A stretch of 64,000 nucleotides of DNA, taken from NCBI GenBank assembly GCA_027627225.1, contig CM051030.1, positions 26,321,927 to 26,385,926 on the forward strand, written 5' to 3'. A program made the translations under genes and the position numbers. The notes under the pieces are model-generated. The model was given only the letters and a program-made list of their open reading frames with translations, ran no database searches and was not told the DNA's origin. The stretch is from Congeria kusceri. Its lineage: Eukaryota > Mollusca > Bivalvia > Myida > Dreissenidae. How positions within the stretch are numbered: position 1 is the stretch's first letter; each line of letters begins with the position of its first letter. Positions 33,891-46,298 of this stretch are shown here, piece by piece.

Positions 33891-34694
33891 CATTTCTTGT
33901 TAAGCTTTTGGTTGTCATGGCAACCAAAGTTTGCAATATATTCAAATGAATTAAATGAAGTTGTGTAAGGACCATCCCAGAAACATTCCTGCCAAGTTCA
34001 ATTAAAATCCACCGAGTGGTTTCAGAGAAGAAGTTGTTTGAAGTAAAATATTGACACCGGACAGTGACTCCTTCAGCCCTTTGTGCTCAATTGAGCTAAA
34101 AAGAATGTCGCTTTGAAAGATGTTACCAATTCAGGCCTGTTAACCAGACCTTCACACCTGTTAACCAGACCATCAAAATAAATCTTAGATGATAAATTAA
34201 TTTAAACAACAGGGCCATGAGAGCGTACCTTGCTCACCAGAGTGGATAAGGATCTAAATTGTTCTAAGAAAGTTTAATGAAGATTCCGCTAAGAATGTGG
34301 CCTCTAGAGTGTTCACAAGCTTTTTCTTCAATTAGGCCTGGTGACCTAGTTTTTGACCCCATCTTACCATTTTCAAACTTATCCTAGATATCAATGGGAC
34401 AAATGTTCTGAGCAAGTTTCATGATTATTTGGCAATAAATGTGGCACCTAGAGTGTTCACAAGCTTTATCAAGTTTTCAATATTAACATACAAGGTGTGT
34501 CAAGAAAGTTCGTGGACATCTCTGAGTTACGCATTTTTAACGTCGCTGTATCAAAAGAAAGTATATAACTGGAAACTATCAAGTTTTTAAATAAAATATT
34601 TGAAAGAATTTGAAAGAGACAATCCCTATTAATTGCAAATTATATTAAGTTTAAAAACATCATGTGGGTTTATTGATAATGCAAAACATAACAT

Positions 34695-36163
34695 AAAGAA
34701 GAGGGCTACGATGGCCCTAGGTCGCTCACCTGAGTTTAAGGAATCATAATGGCTTATAACAAGAGCTTAGAGTGCTAAAATGCATCACATATCTCATATT
34801 AAATCTTAGATTTTCTACTTGCATCTTTTTAGTTAAGATAATGATCATGCAAACAGTTTGTAAACGACTCTTTTGCACATAGCATATGTGATTTTGTATA
34901 TGTTTTCTCAATTAATGATTGTATTTGTATATATCAAGTTACCTGCTTATGCAAATGAGTATGTCAATGGCTAGACATAAATGTCCACGAAAACATTACC
35001 AATTTAATTAGAACATTAGTTTTATATTATTATCATTTAAGATATATACCGTAACATCTCTGTCATAAGGCGAGATTTTAAGCCTCTAAAATCATGTTCA
35101 TAACTTGTGGGGCAGATCACCAAAAAAAAAAATCGCAGCATATTACATTGAATTTTTTGTCAAAAGCATTTAAATTCGTACCTGCATATTGGCTAATGCA
35201 CGCATTATAATCCATCTATAATTATCACAGTTTCTTTCGACTAATTGCCGACAATTAAGACAAATTGCAAAACTGTTTCATTATTAAATAAGATGCCAAT
35301 TGTGAATTAAACTATTAACTCTAAGGGTGCACTAAAAAATAATACACCTTCAGCCAAAACACACGATTCTCATGTACAGCATATTGCTAATTAAACTGGC
35401 TGGAACCGGTTTTTGTCCACATCTGTCAGAGAGTGATTTCAGACTTCAATGCATTTACTGCAGACAGTACCGTATATACCCACTTATTACGAAATACACT
35501 GACCAATTTTCAGATGGTATTTAATGACAATTCTAAATCGACTCAAGGGATTGTTACAATAAGAAATACGTTTCTGCAATGATGACATGTCTAGACCCCC
35601 TACCCTCCTCTTAATATACTGAACGGATTTGCATGATCGAAAAATGACTCTTGGAAACTTGAAAAAAAACGTAATTTCGGGCATATGCCGGAAAACTTTT
35701 ACCAATGCAAATATGTAACCTCTGGGCCTTGCGGTTTCAGAGGAGATTTTAAAAGTCATTTTGCTATCTAAGTCTACATAAACCATGTGACACCTGGGGT
35801 GTGGCCAGTTTTGGACCCAGGGGCATCATTTAAACAATCTTTGTAGAGGACCACTAGAGGATGTCACATATCAAATATGAAAGCTCCAAGACTTGTGGTT
35901 TCAGGGAAGAAGATTTTTAAAGTTTTCAGTTTTTAAATCTATTTTTAGCTCTGGTGACCTACATATGCAGCGGACCGAAACGATTTGAACAACTTTGAAA
36001 GAGGGTCACCAAGGATCATTCCTGTGAAGTTTCGTGAAAATCTGCCAAGCGGTTTAGGAGGAGATGTCGATTAAATGAAAATGTTGATGCACGACGCACG
36101 ACGGACAAAAGGCGATCACAAAAGCTCACCATGAGCACGGTGTGCTCAGGTGAGCTAAAAACA
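34695..36163 (+). repeat. Main/a-family HINE-like element inside the mariner
   Basis: The head GAAGAGGGCTACGATGGCC with CGCTCACCTGAGTTT is at 34695. One or two family a units lie at 35700-35900 and the full tail CACCATGAGCACGGTGTGCTC plus AGGTGAGCTAAAAA ends at 36163. The stretch 34800-35700 inside it is unassigned. Confidence 0.7.
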
Positions 36164-37049
36164 CACAAAAAGGTAAATGTCGTTGAAAATCACGTAAAAG
36201 TCATATATGTTACGCCATCATTTCATCCAAGTTGGTTGTTATTGTACGTGTTGTCATCGAGATATCGGTATTTGTTTCGCCCGTGTATCTCCAGTAGCAA
36301 TGGCGTCATTTGACGATGAAGAGAAGAGAACCATTATCAAGATGTGAATCGCCCTTCAGCGAACTCCTACAGAGATGATGAAAAGTTACAGCGTGCCACC
36401 AAACAACAGAATGTGTGCCGCTCTGTTGTCTACAAATGGCACAGGCGGCTTTCTGAGAGTAGGGAGACGAGTATTAGGCAGATGACAGGTCCCGTTGGCT
36501 GACGGTGGCAATGAAAACATCAGTTATGGAGGTTGAGAAGTTTGTGTTAGAGGATGCCGGCTAACTGTCAGAGACATCAGTGAACAATCGGACATTTCCT
36601 GGAATTCAGTTCATAATATTCTGACACAAAACACAAAACGTGACGAAAGTTTGCGCTAGGTGGGTCCCTAAAATATTACCAGAGGACAACATTAGATCAC
36701 AGGTTTCTGCATCAACCGCTTTCTTGCAGCGAATTCGAACTAAGGGTGACACATTTCTACACAATATAATCACGAGGGATGAAACATAGATCAACCTGTT
36801 CGATCCTGACACAAAGCAGGAATCGTCAGTGTGGAAGGTCATCGTATTCACCACCTCAAATGGCCAAGGTCGCTAAGTCAGCAGGGAGCGTGATGTTCAT
36901 CTTCTTCCTAGACACTCAGGGTATGCTGCTGGTCCATGCTGTGCCAGAGGGACAGACAGTGAACGCCATTACTATTCTTAGGTTAGAATGTTAATAATAT
37001 TAACTGCAATATTTAACATGTGTCTCTTGTGTTCAAATTTAAACATATA

Positions 37050-39052
37050 CACGGCTAGGAGACTCACCAGACCACTTCATTTTGAGGTGCTAAGAGAATG
37101 TCCGGTGGTGACTTCCGAGGTGGTCCGGTGGTGCAAAAATATTGTAAACAGTACGTATGACTTTCCAATTTTGTATTATTTTCTTATGATAAAGGTGCTT
37201 TTTAACAAATCTGCCAATGTCATTTACCAGTAGCAATGATAAAAGAATACTCGTTTGTAGTTTTGTTAACTAAAATATAGGCTGTAGCATTTTTATAAGT
37301 TGAAGTCATTGAAAGAATATGTCTATGATACCCTATGTACTGACATGCTTACCCATCAGAGTTCTTACTACAACCCATTATAAAGTGTGTGACGACTGAC
37401 AATGATCAAAAATATAAATGTCTTCACATACGCATTACATGTTTTGCAATAATTTGTATTTTTTGTTAGTTTTCTGGGATTTTCTTGAAATGAGGTGGTC
37501 CCGTGGTGCTGAGTTGGCTGATGTTCATGAAACCGAAAGTAGAACTGGTAGACACGACTAAAGCTTGTCAAGATTCATAAACATCAAGCTATAATGTTTA
37601 TTCTTCCTTTTTTGGTTTTAGAAGTGTTCGTATATTAAACAACTGTGTCACTGAATTAAATGTGGATGGCTAAAAATCGACTATATATTTCCTAGAGTAA
37701 GTAGTTCTTCAACAATGTGCTCTATTTTGTCGCCCATGTCGCCATTGACACGTATTTCTTTCTTCTGTATCTCCTCTACAGTCTATAAATATCCGAACGT
37801 TATTAGTAATTCGACGTTTATGAATCTTAACAAGCTTCGGTTGTGTCTACAAATTGTACTTTCGGTCTCATGAACATCAGCTAACTCAGCAGCACCGGAC
37901 AACCTCATTTCAAAAAATTCCCAGAAAACTAACCAAAATGACAAATTATTGCAAAACATGTAATGCATATGTGAAGACATTTACCATTATATAAAATTCC
38001 CACATATAGGACGCCCCCGCGTTTAAGACGCACCTAAAAATTGAGATCCTAATTCGTGGAAAAAAAATCTGCTATTTGAAAGCTTCTAAACATCAAAATC
38101 GTAAATTTCGCGTCCATTGTTTATTGACACTGAAAGTATTTTTGTAGTGAAAATCCCAATGCGGATACATTACACTAGATGTGTTTTCGCTATATTGAGA
38201 GGTGCTGAGAAGTCTCAAGTGTCAACACCTTTAATTACACCATAAGCGCTAATTGTCTGTTTGACAAACACGGTCAGTTTGCAAGTATCATCAATGACAC
38301 CATCCTTTTTGTTTGCAGAACAGTATAAAAGGTGTAAAGTAGTATGTCAGGTGGTGTTTACACTACGGTTCATTTAACCCTGATCCTTATTTTTTTTGTA
38401 TTATGTTTTTTGCATAGATATTTCAGAAAAATAAGAGTTAAGATTATAAAACACACACAAAATAAGAATATATATTATATAATACTATATTTTTACAATA
38501 CTAAGATCCCAATATAAAACAGTGTGAAACGTATCGGGTACGAATACTTGATTATATAAGCGTCTTAGTGACGTCGATCGAGCGTCTATTCAAAATGGCG
38601 CCCAAAACACCACATTTGATATTTATGATAGAAAAACTAGGAGTTTTTGCTAATATCGGCATATAAAATTCACCGGAAAAAATGCTACAAATTTTGGCTG
38701 AAAAAAAGTGTGGCTTACACACTTCATAATGGGTTGTAGTAAGAACTCAGATGGTAAACGTGTCAGTAACCAGAGTACCATAGACATATTCTTTCAATGA
38801 CTTCAACTTATAAAAATCCTACAGCCTTTATTTGTGTACATTTGTTAACGGAACTACGAACGAGTGTTCTTTTATCATTCCTACTGGTAATGACATGGGC
38901 CTATTTCTAAAAAAGCACCTTTATCATAAGAAAATAATACAAAATTGGTAAGTCATACCATATTTTTGCACCACCGGACCACCTCGGAAGTCACGACCCG
39001 ACATTTTCTTAACACCTCGAAAAGAGGTGGTCCGGTGAGTCTCCTAACCGTG
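37050..39052. mobile_element. Long-TIR foldback element, ~2 kb
   Basis: The ends CACGGCTAGGAGACTCACC and (inverted) CACGGTTAGGAGACTCACC continue as inverted arms for about 550 bp (37050-37600 against 37785-37990 plus 38705-39052). ATATA flanks both ends (37045-37049 and 39053-39057). The right arm is split by an insert at about 37990-38704. No transposase is seen. The superfamily is not decided. Confidence 0.75.
37990..38704. other. Insert in the right arm of the foldback element
   Basis: It interrupts the arm between 'gaagacatttaccattata' and 'acacttcataatgggttgtag'. Its start ('cacatataggacgccc', 'taagacgcacct') recalls MITE ends with 'ATAATACGCACC' words. Inverted ends are weak. Confidence 0.45.
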
Positions 39053-40296
39053 ATATATCAATTTGCTTAAATTAAAACTGTTCCATTGTTGATTATGCGT
39101 AAATGATGATTATTGTCATTAACGTTGCAGGTGCTCACATGTGATCTGCAGCATGCGCTCCGGAAAAAGCAACCCGGTGTTGATGCTGGAAGCTTTTAGT
39201 TGCACCAAGACAACGCCCCGCATCATACGTCTAATGCTACTGCGCTAGGGATTGGTATTATTGGGTTTGGCAGTGTGCAGCAGACCCCGTACTAGCCGGA
39301 TCTGGCTCCTTGCGATTTTGAAGTGTTTCCTTGTGAGAGCTGTGTGGCTACAGACATGAGAACTGCGAGAAGTTGATTGCACACGTGCACTCTGTTGTGA
39401 GGTCTTTCCCACAGGAGTTTTACCGGGACACTTTTTCAAAGTGGGTTTGTTGTCATGACAAGAACATTCAGTTCAGAGGTTGCTATTTGTAAAAACTGTG
39501 AGATAACTAAAATTTGACTAAAATGACGTCATGAATATGTAACGGCGTGCGCCGGACTACCTATGGTGTATTTGTTTTTTGTTTAAATTTTTTAAATAAT
39601 GTTTGTTGTACATTGACTTTTAATTTATTATATTCATAGAAAGAATTTAGAAAGATGAATCTACGTCTGAAATTTTAGTTCGACTTTTCTATTTTCGTTA
39701 TTAGCATGTGTCCACGAACTTTCTGGACAAACCTCGTATAAGGAAAACTGCCCAGCCCCATGGCAGCCATTTTTTTTAACAAATCAAAATAATTTGAACA
39801 CATTTAATTTTGCAGAGGGTCACCCAAGGACCATTTCTGTGAAATTATTTTAAAACCCAGCCAGTGGTTCGGACAAGAAGATCTTTTTAAAGTTTTCAGA
39901 ATAGCCCTATTTGGAAAACTGCCCCGCCCCCTGGGACCATGTTTTTTTAACAACTCAAACTAATTGGAAGAAATCTGATAGATGGTTACCCAAGGAACAT
40001 TTCTGTGAATTATTTCTAAATCCAGCCAGTGCTTTCGGACAAGAAGATTTTGTCAAGTTTTCCTGTTTTTTAAGCTTTTGGTTGCCATGGCAAACAGAGT
40101 TTTCTAGATATTCAAATGAGTTGAAGAAATTTGTTAAAGGACCATCCCAGGAACACTCCTGCCAAGTTTGGTTCGAATCCGCCAAGCAGTTTCAGAGAAA
40201 ATGTTGTTTATGTAAATTGTGAAGACAACGGAAGATGGACAGTGATTGACCACAATAGATTACCCTTGAGCACTTCAAGTTTAGGTTAGCTGAAAA

Positions 40297-40600
40297 GCAT
40301 AAGCGCTTATCACTTTACATGAGAACATGTTTGTTTTTATTTTAAAGAAAATGACATCTTTCACTAGAAATTTGAAACCGCTACATGATGGCAATATTTG
40401 CACAAAGGCCTTGATTAAAATTAACTTAATACACGATCAACTGAAACAATGTACCAAATATAAAAAAAACAGGCCTTACAAGTTCGATATAAAGAAACTT
40501 TTTTGAAAATAAAATCTTTGGTAAAGAGTGCTGCAAGGAATATTTAACTAAAATTTATTTAAAATCTGTATTATACAGCATAGTTCAGACAAGAACATTG
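40297..40600. other. Unassigned stretch
   Basis: Sits between a decayed tail and the next array. No feature was recognised. Confidence 0.4.
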
Positions 40601-43252
40601 ACTAACTTGCCCATACAGTAATACATATGGAAAACTTCCCTGAACCCTGTCACCTATGTTTTCAAACAATTCACAATTATTTGAAGGAATTTGGCAACAT
40701 TTGTGTGCAATTATTTCCATATCCAGGAAGATAGTAAAAGCTAACTACAGCCATATACGAACAAACTTCCTAACACCTAGGCAGCAGTTTTTAATGATTC
40801 TAAATTATTTGAAGGAATTAAGGGGTACATCACTAAAGCAACATTTCTATTAAAATATTTAGAAATCCAGCCAGTGGTTTTTTCAAAGAAGATTGACTAT
40901 ACAGTCATAAAAAACAAAGTTCCCCACCCCCTGTAAGCCATATTTTTTAATGCAACAAAATAATTTTAAGAAATTTGGTAGACAGTCACCAAAAGAACAT
41001 TTATGTAAAAATATTTTCAAACACAGTTAGTGGTTTTTGACAGAAAGATGTTTAAAATTACCTCTACAGCCTTAAGTATACGGTCAAACTTCTGCACCCC
41101 CTAGAAGCCATGTTTTTAATAAATCAAAACTATTTTAACGAATTTGGTAGTCACTCACCCAAGAAACATATCTGTGAAATTATTTCGAAATCCAGTAAGT
41201 GGTTTCTGACAAGAATATTAATTGCCAAAGTTGTCTATACAGCCATACATGGTCAAACTTCCCCACCCAGTAGCGGCCATGTTTTTAAAAAAATCAAAAT
41301 TATATTGAGGAATTTGGTAGACAGTCACCCAAGAAACCTATCTGTGAAATTATTTGAAAAATAGGAAGTGGTTTTTTAAAAGAAGATTGTCAAATTTGCC
41401 TATACAGCCATATTTTCAGTCAAACTTCCACACACCCTGACGGCCATGTTTTTAATGAACACAAATTATTTTTAAGGAATTTTGTAGACAATAACCAAAG
41501 TAACATTTGTGTGAAATTATTTTGAAATCCAGTCAGTGGTTTCTGACAAGAAGATTGTCAAAGTTGCCTATACAGTAATATATGTTCAAACTTCACCCCC
41601 CCCCCTGGTGGCCATGTTTTTTAATGAATCAAAATTATTTTTAGGAATTCGGTAGACAGTAGCCAAGGATCATTTCACTCTAGAAGCCACATTTCTGTAA
41701 AATTATTTTGAAATCCAGTACGTGGTTTCTGACAAGAAGATTGTCAAAATTGCCTATACTGCCAGTCTGCCATATATGGTCAAACTTCCCCACCTCCTGG
41801 CGGCCATGTTGTTTAATGAATCAAAATTATTTTAAGGAATTTCGTAGACAGTCACACAAGAAACATTTCAGTGAAATGATTTTGAAATTCAAATACTGGT
41901 TTCTGACAACAAGATTCTATTTTTATTAACAGTCACCTTGACCTTGACCCCACCCATCCAATATGCAATCCCAATCGAGGTCTCGATATAATGTTTAAAC
42001 CAAATAGGAAACCTCTGGGTCTTGTGGTTTCAGAGATGAATGTTTAAATCATTTTGCCATTTACGTCTGTATAAACCATGTGAGCCCTGGGGTGTGTGTC
42101 CAGTTTTAACCCCATCGGCATCATTTGAACAATCTTTGTAGAGGACCACTATACAACATTACATACAAAATATGGAACCTCCGGGCCTTGTGGTTTCAAG
42201 AAAGTAGACTTTTAAAGTCATTTTGCTATCAAAGTCTATATAACCATTGTGACCCCCGGGGTGTGGCCAGTTTTGGCCCCAGGGACATCATTTGAACAAT
42301 CTTTGTAGAGGACCAGTATGCAATGTTACATACCAAATATGAAACCTCTGGGCCTTGTGGTTTCAGGAGAATATTTTTAAAGTCATTTTGCTATTTAAGT
42401 CTATATAAACAAAGTTACCTCCGGGGCGTAACAACATTTGTAGAAGACCACTACAGGATGTTACATACCAAATATGAAACCAATAGGCCTTTCGGTTTCA
42501 GAGAAGAAGATTTTTTAAGTAATTTTGCTATTTAAGTCTATATAAACAATGTGACCCCCGGGGCGTGGCTAGTTTTGACCCCAGGGGCATCATTTGAACA
42601 ATCTTTATAGAGGACCAGTATGCAATGTTACATACCAAATATGAAACCTCTGGGCCTTGTGGTTTCAGGGAAGATTTTTAAAGTCATTTTGCTATTTATG
42701 TCTATATAAACAATGTGACCCCCGGGGCGTTGCCAGTTTTGATCCCTGGGGGATCATTTAAACAATCTTTGCAGATGACCACTACAGGATGCCACATACT
42801 AAAAATATGAAACCACTGGGCCTTGCGGTTTCAGACGAAAACATTTTTGAAGTAATTTTGCTATTTAAGTCTATAAAAACAATGTGACCCCTGGGCCAGT
42901 TTTGACCCCATGGGCATCATTTGAATAATCTTTGTACAGGACCACTATAAGATGCCAAATACCAAATATGAAAGCTTTCAGCCATGCAGTTTCAGAGAAG
43001 ATTTCAAAAGTTTTTACTTTTAAGTCTATTTTAGCTCTGGTGACCTACATATGTAGCAGACCGAAACAATTTGAACAATTTTGAAAGAGCGTCACCCAAG
43101 GATCATTCCTGTGAAGTTTGGTGAAAATCTGCCCAGCGGTTTAGGAGATGTTGTTTAAATTAAAATGTTGACGCATGATGCACAACGCAAGACGGACAAA
43201 AGGTGAACACAAAAGCTCACCATGAGCACATTGTGCTCAGGTGAGATAATAA
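40601..43252 (+). repeat. Composite HINE-like array: main variant, d fragment, a units, tail
   Basis: Nine or so ~150-bp units run from 40601 to 41935 ('tttggtagacagtcacccaag', 'gaaattattttgaaatccagt', 'ctgacaagaagattgtcaa', 'cggccatgtttttaatgaatc'). A short family d piece (41936-41992) follows, then six family a units (41995-43020) and a complete tail (GCTCACCATGAGCACATTG, GCTCAGGTGAG) ending at 43252. No head is seen. The joints between families are inside monomers, suggesting recombination. Confidence 0.75.
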
Positions 43253-43342
43253 AAAAGGATCGATAACAGAATTATATATAAATACAAAATTTCACGAGAA
43301 TAAGTTATGGTGAAGTAAAAGAAAATAAGAAAGACGAATGAT

Positions 43343-43415
43343 TTTGGCTGGATTCGAACCACAATCATTGTGATTCAAAGTCTGAAACACTATCCACCGC
43401 GCTATTCTTCCTGAC
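43343..43415 (-). tRNA. tRNA-Gln-like pseudogene or SINE head
   Basis: The minus strand shows box A TAGCGCGGTGG and a perfect box B GGTTCGAATCC at tRNA spacing. The anticodon loop CTTTGAA gives TTG (Gln). Neither the T-stem ends nor the acceptor stem pairs properly, so function is unlikely. Confidence 0.55.
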
Positions 43416-43488
43416 ACTTGTTGATGGGATTTTTGTTCTATCGCTATGAAATCAGTGCTCTACACGCTAGATAAACATTAAACCTATA

Positions 43489-46114
43489 TAAACAATAGGG
43501 CCATGATGGCCCAAAGCACTCACCTGAGAACTGGTACAGATGAAGACCATACTGTTGTGACAGGTTTGAAAATTAAGGTATCTGAACAATACGCAGAGGG
43601 GGATAGGATCAATTTTGATTTAAAAACATTGGTTAGTGCAATGGGCTAACTAAAGTATGAGTTGAGTAATGGATGTGCGTTTTTTTGCTTATGGTTCTCA
43701 AATCATTTTTCTCGATATTCTTACCTGACCCTTTTCCATTTAGTCATTGACAATTCTGGAAAATGCAGAAATAGTAGATTTTGATGTCTTTTTCGCAAAC
43801 AGTTTTGGAGAACTAGTTGCAATGCAATAATTGCAATGGCTGAGCTATAAGGTAAAGTTTTGCTTTTTCTTTGATAATTTTCCATCCAATGATGATAAAT
43901 GATGTTAATGCAGGCTCTGAAGACATCAATGTTTCATGTACAAATAACTGCATGCAAGTCTTGCAACTGTTAAAATCAAATTTTACCAATCTATTTTCAT
44001 GGTCATGCCCAAACTGTGTAAGATTGGTCAACATTAAATAAAAAATCGTGTGTGCAAGCCAATCATTGATAACTTGTTGATGTTTTTTTCCAAACACAAA
44101 GGGCAATAACTCTGGTTTTTCTGGCCCGATCATGCTTATATTAGATCTAACCGGTAGTCTTACGTTCATAGACAAACTGTACACGATTGGTTAAGATTTG
44201 ATGAAAAATGAAGTCTCTATCCTGAATAATGTCCATTTTTGCAACAAACAAAGGGCAATAACTCTGGTGTTTCTGCTCCGATCTTGCTTATATTCAACTT
44301 CACCTTTAATCTAATGGTCATAGACAAACTGTGCAAGATTGGTGAAGATTGGATGAAAAATGAAGTATCTATCCTGAATAATGTCCATATTCGCATATTT
44401 TTTTCACAAACAAAGGGCAATAACTGTGGTGTTTCTGGTCCGATCTTGCTTATATTTGACTTCAACTGTAATCTCATAATAATAGACAAACTGCGCAATA
44501 TTGGTGAAGATTGGATAAAAAATGAAGTCTCTATCTTGAATAATGTCAATTTTTGTATATTTTTTTTAATAAACAAAGGACAATAACTCTGGTGTTTGAA
44601 ATAAGATCTGGCCAATTTTTGGGGTCTGCTGAGATCTGATGGTCATACACAAACTGTGAAAGTTTGGTTAAGATTGGATGGAAAACAAAGTCTATACGTT
44701 GGAAAAGGGCATTTTTGCACTTTTTTTGCATGTAAAAGGGGCAATAACTCTGGTGTTACTTGTGTGATCTGACCCAATAACAATCCCATCTGAGATTTTA
44801 TGGTCATACACAAACTGTGAAGTTAGGTCAAAATTGAACAAGAGGGCCCTGAGGGCCCAAGGACGCTCACCTGAGACCTTGTAACCCAATTGTAATTTGA
44901 ATCCCCGAGGTGTGGCTTATCTTTATCCCCCGGTCATAATTTGAACAATCTTGAACACACCTTGCGGTTTCAGGTAAAGATTTTAAAGTACAAATTTTGG
45001 AGAGGACCACTATGCAATGTTACGCACTACAAATAGGAAAGCTGTGGGCCTTGCCATTTCAGGGGAGGATTTTAAAAATCATTTTGCTATTTAAGTCTAT
45101 ATAAACCATGTGACCTCCGGTGCGTGACCAGTTGTGACCCCAGGAGCATAATTTGAACAATATTTGTAGAGTACCACATATACATACCAAATATAAAACC
45201 TCTAGGCCTTGCGGTTTCAGAGGAGAAGAATTTTAAAGTAATTTTGCTATATAAGTTTATATAAACCATGTGACCCCTGGGGTGTGGTCAGTTTCAACCC
45301 CTGGGGCATAATTTGAACAATCTTTGTAGAGGACCACAATAGCATGTTACATACCAAATATGAAACCTCTGGGCCTTGCGGTTTTAGAGGAGAAGATTTT
45401 TAAAGTCATTTTGCTATATATTCTATATAAAACATGTGACACCCGGGGCGTGGCCAGTTTTGACCCCTGGGGCATAATTTGAACAATCTTTGTAGAGGAC
45501 AACTATAGGATGTTACATACCAAATATGAAACCTCTGGGCCATGCGGTTTCAGAGAATATTTTTTGAAGTCATTTTGCTATATATTCTATATAAACCATG
45601 TGACCACCGGGGCGTGGCCAGTTTTGACCCCAGGGGCATCATTTGAACAATCTTTGTAGAGGACCACTATAGGATGTTACATACCAAATATGAAATTTCT
45701 GGGCCTTGTGGTTTCAGAAAAGATTTTTAAAGTTTATACTTAAATATATTTTTAGCTCTGGTGACCTACATATGCAGTGGACCGTAACGATTTTAATAAC
45801 TTTGAAAGAGGGTCACCCAATGATCATTCCTGTGAAGTTTGGTAAAAATCTGCCAAGTGGTTTAGGAGGAGATGTCGTTTGAATGAAAAGTTGACGACGG
45901 ACGCACGCACGCACGGCGACGGACAATGGGTGATCACAAAAGCTGACCATGAGCATTTTGTGCTCAGTTGAGCTAATAAAAAATGTAGTTTTTATCGCAA
46001 TAGCGGTCCAAATTGTTGACGGCGTACAGACAACGAATGATGGACGACGCAGGAGAGGTCCCCTATACCAATAGCTCACCGAGCACATCGTCGTGGTCAG
46101 GTGAGCTTATAAAA
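43489..46114 (+). repeat. HINE-like element, family i, with a nested element
   Basis: The head AACAATAGGGCCATGATGGC with CACTCACCTGAG is at 43489. Six ~155-bp units run to 44836 ('aagggcaataactctggtgtt', 'gtccgatcttgcttatatt', 'agacaaactgtgcaagattgg', 'gaagtctctatcctgaataatg'). The tail CCAATAGCTCACCGAGCAC with GGTCAGGTGAGC lies at 46065-46110. The nested element 44837-45979 splits the last unit. The long frames on both strands here are repeat artefacts. Confidence 0.75.
44837..45979 (+). repeat. Nested HINE-like element, main head with family a array
   Basis: The head ACAAGAGGGCCCTGAGGGCC is identical in its first 20 bases to that at 16331. Five family a units and the tail GACCATGAGCATTTTGTGCTC with GTTGAGCTAATAA follow. 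The flanks belong to one family i unit. Confidence 0.8.
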
Positions 46115-46298
46115 CAGCCGAGCGCTACCGGAGATTAATAAGTGCCAGGTCAATAAAATCACACAATATATATAGTGGAGTCACCACTCAATTGACAATT
46201 TATATTGTTTTTGACGTATGCATAAGAATTGTTGAAAAGCATTTCACTTCTAAAGAGAGTTTTGAATGAATTTAACTTATTTAACTTATTTTTAATTA

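Larger units (their letters stand above)
22953..34100 (+). repeat. Main-family HINE-like element swollen by nested insertions
   Basis: The head ACAAGCAGGCCAAGATGGCC with CGCTCACCTGAA is at 22953. Body pieces lie at 23090-23350, 24347-24502 and 32961-33005, and the last piece with tail ('cattcctgccaagtt', GTGCTCAATTGAGCTAAAAA) at 33898-34100. The pieces join in the order of the intact elements at 49453 and 59823. The original element was about 1 kb. The rest is a family c element, the BEN transposon, a 2.4-kb segment and an unassigned segment at 33010-33890. Confidence 0.7.
36300..39510 (+). pseudogene. Mariner transposase pseudogene, interrupted
   Basis: The start is ATGGCGTCATTTGACGATGA. 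The frame quickly meets stops (about 36345 and 36490) and frameshifts, but mariner motifs are clear in order: 'LTVRDISEQSDISWNSVHNILTQ'-like HTH linker (36570-36620), ITRDET (first Asp, 36770), VAKSAGSVMFIFFLDTQGML (36860-36920), HAVPEGQTVNA, then after a 2.1-kb gap DLQHALRKKQPGVD (39150), HQDNAPHHT (39210), PYxPDLAPCDFEVFP (39280) and FYRDTFSKW-like end (39420). The gap 36982-39130 starts GT and ends AG. With the foldback element removed it is ~141 bp and looks like an intron. Dead copy. Confidence 0.8.
34491..39736 (+). mobile_element. Mariner element, inactive, with nested insertions
   Basis: The ends CAAGGTGTGTCAAGAAAGTT and (inverted) CGAGGTTTGTCCAGAAAGTT share about 24 of 28 positions, continuing TCGTGGACA on both sides. 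TA flanks are at 34489-34490 and 39737-39738. It interrupts 'agcca-TATAAGGAAAACTGCC' of the host repeat. It contains a transposase pseudogene, a main-family array element and a foldback element. Confidence 0.8.
34205..40296 (+). repeat. Main/b-family HINE-like element split by a mariner
   Basis: The head AACAACAGGGCCATGAGAG with GCTCACCAGAG is at 34205. Family b units ('gacctagtttttgacccca', 'gatatcaatgggacaaatgttctg', 'ctagagtgttcacaagctttt') follow to 34490. After the mariner, main-family units run 39737-40240 and a decayed tail ends at about 40296. Confidence 0.65.

Noticed and set aside
44217..44615. Overlapping 115- and 132-codon frames on both strands with repeated peptides
   Set aside because: Both arise from the ~155-bp family i monomers (period a near multiple of three); no splice sites or domain.
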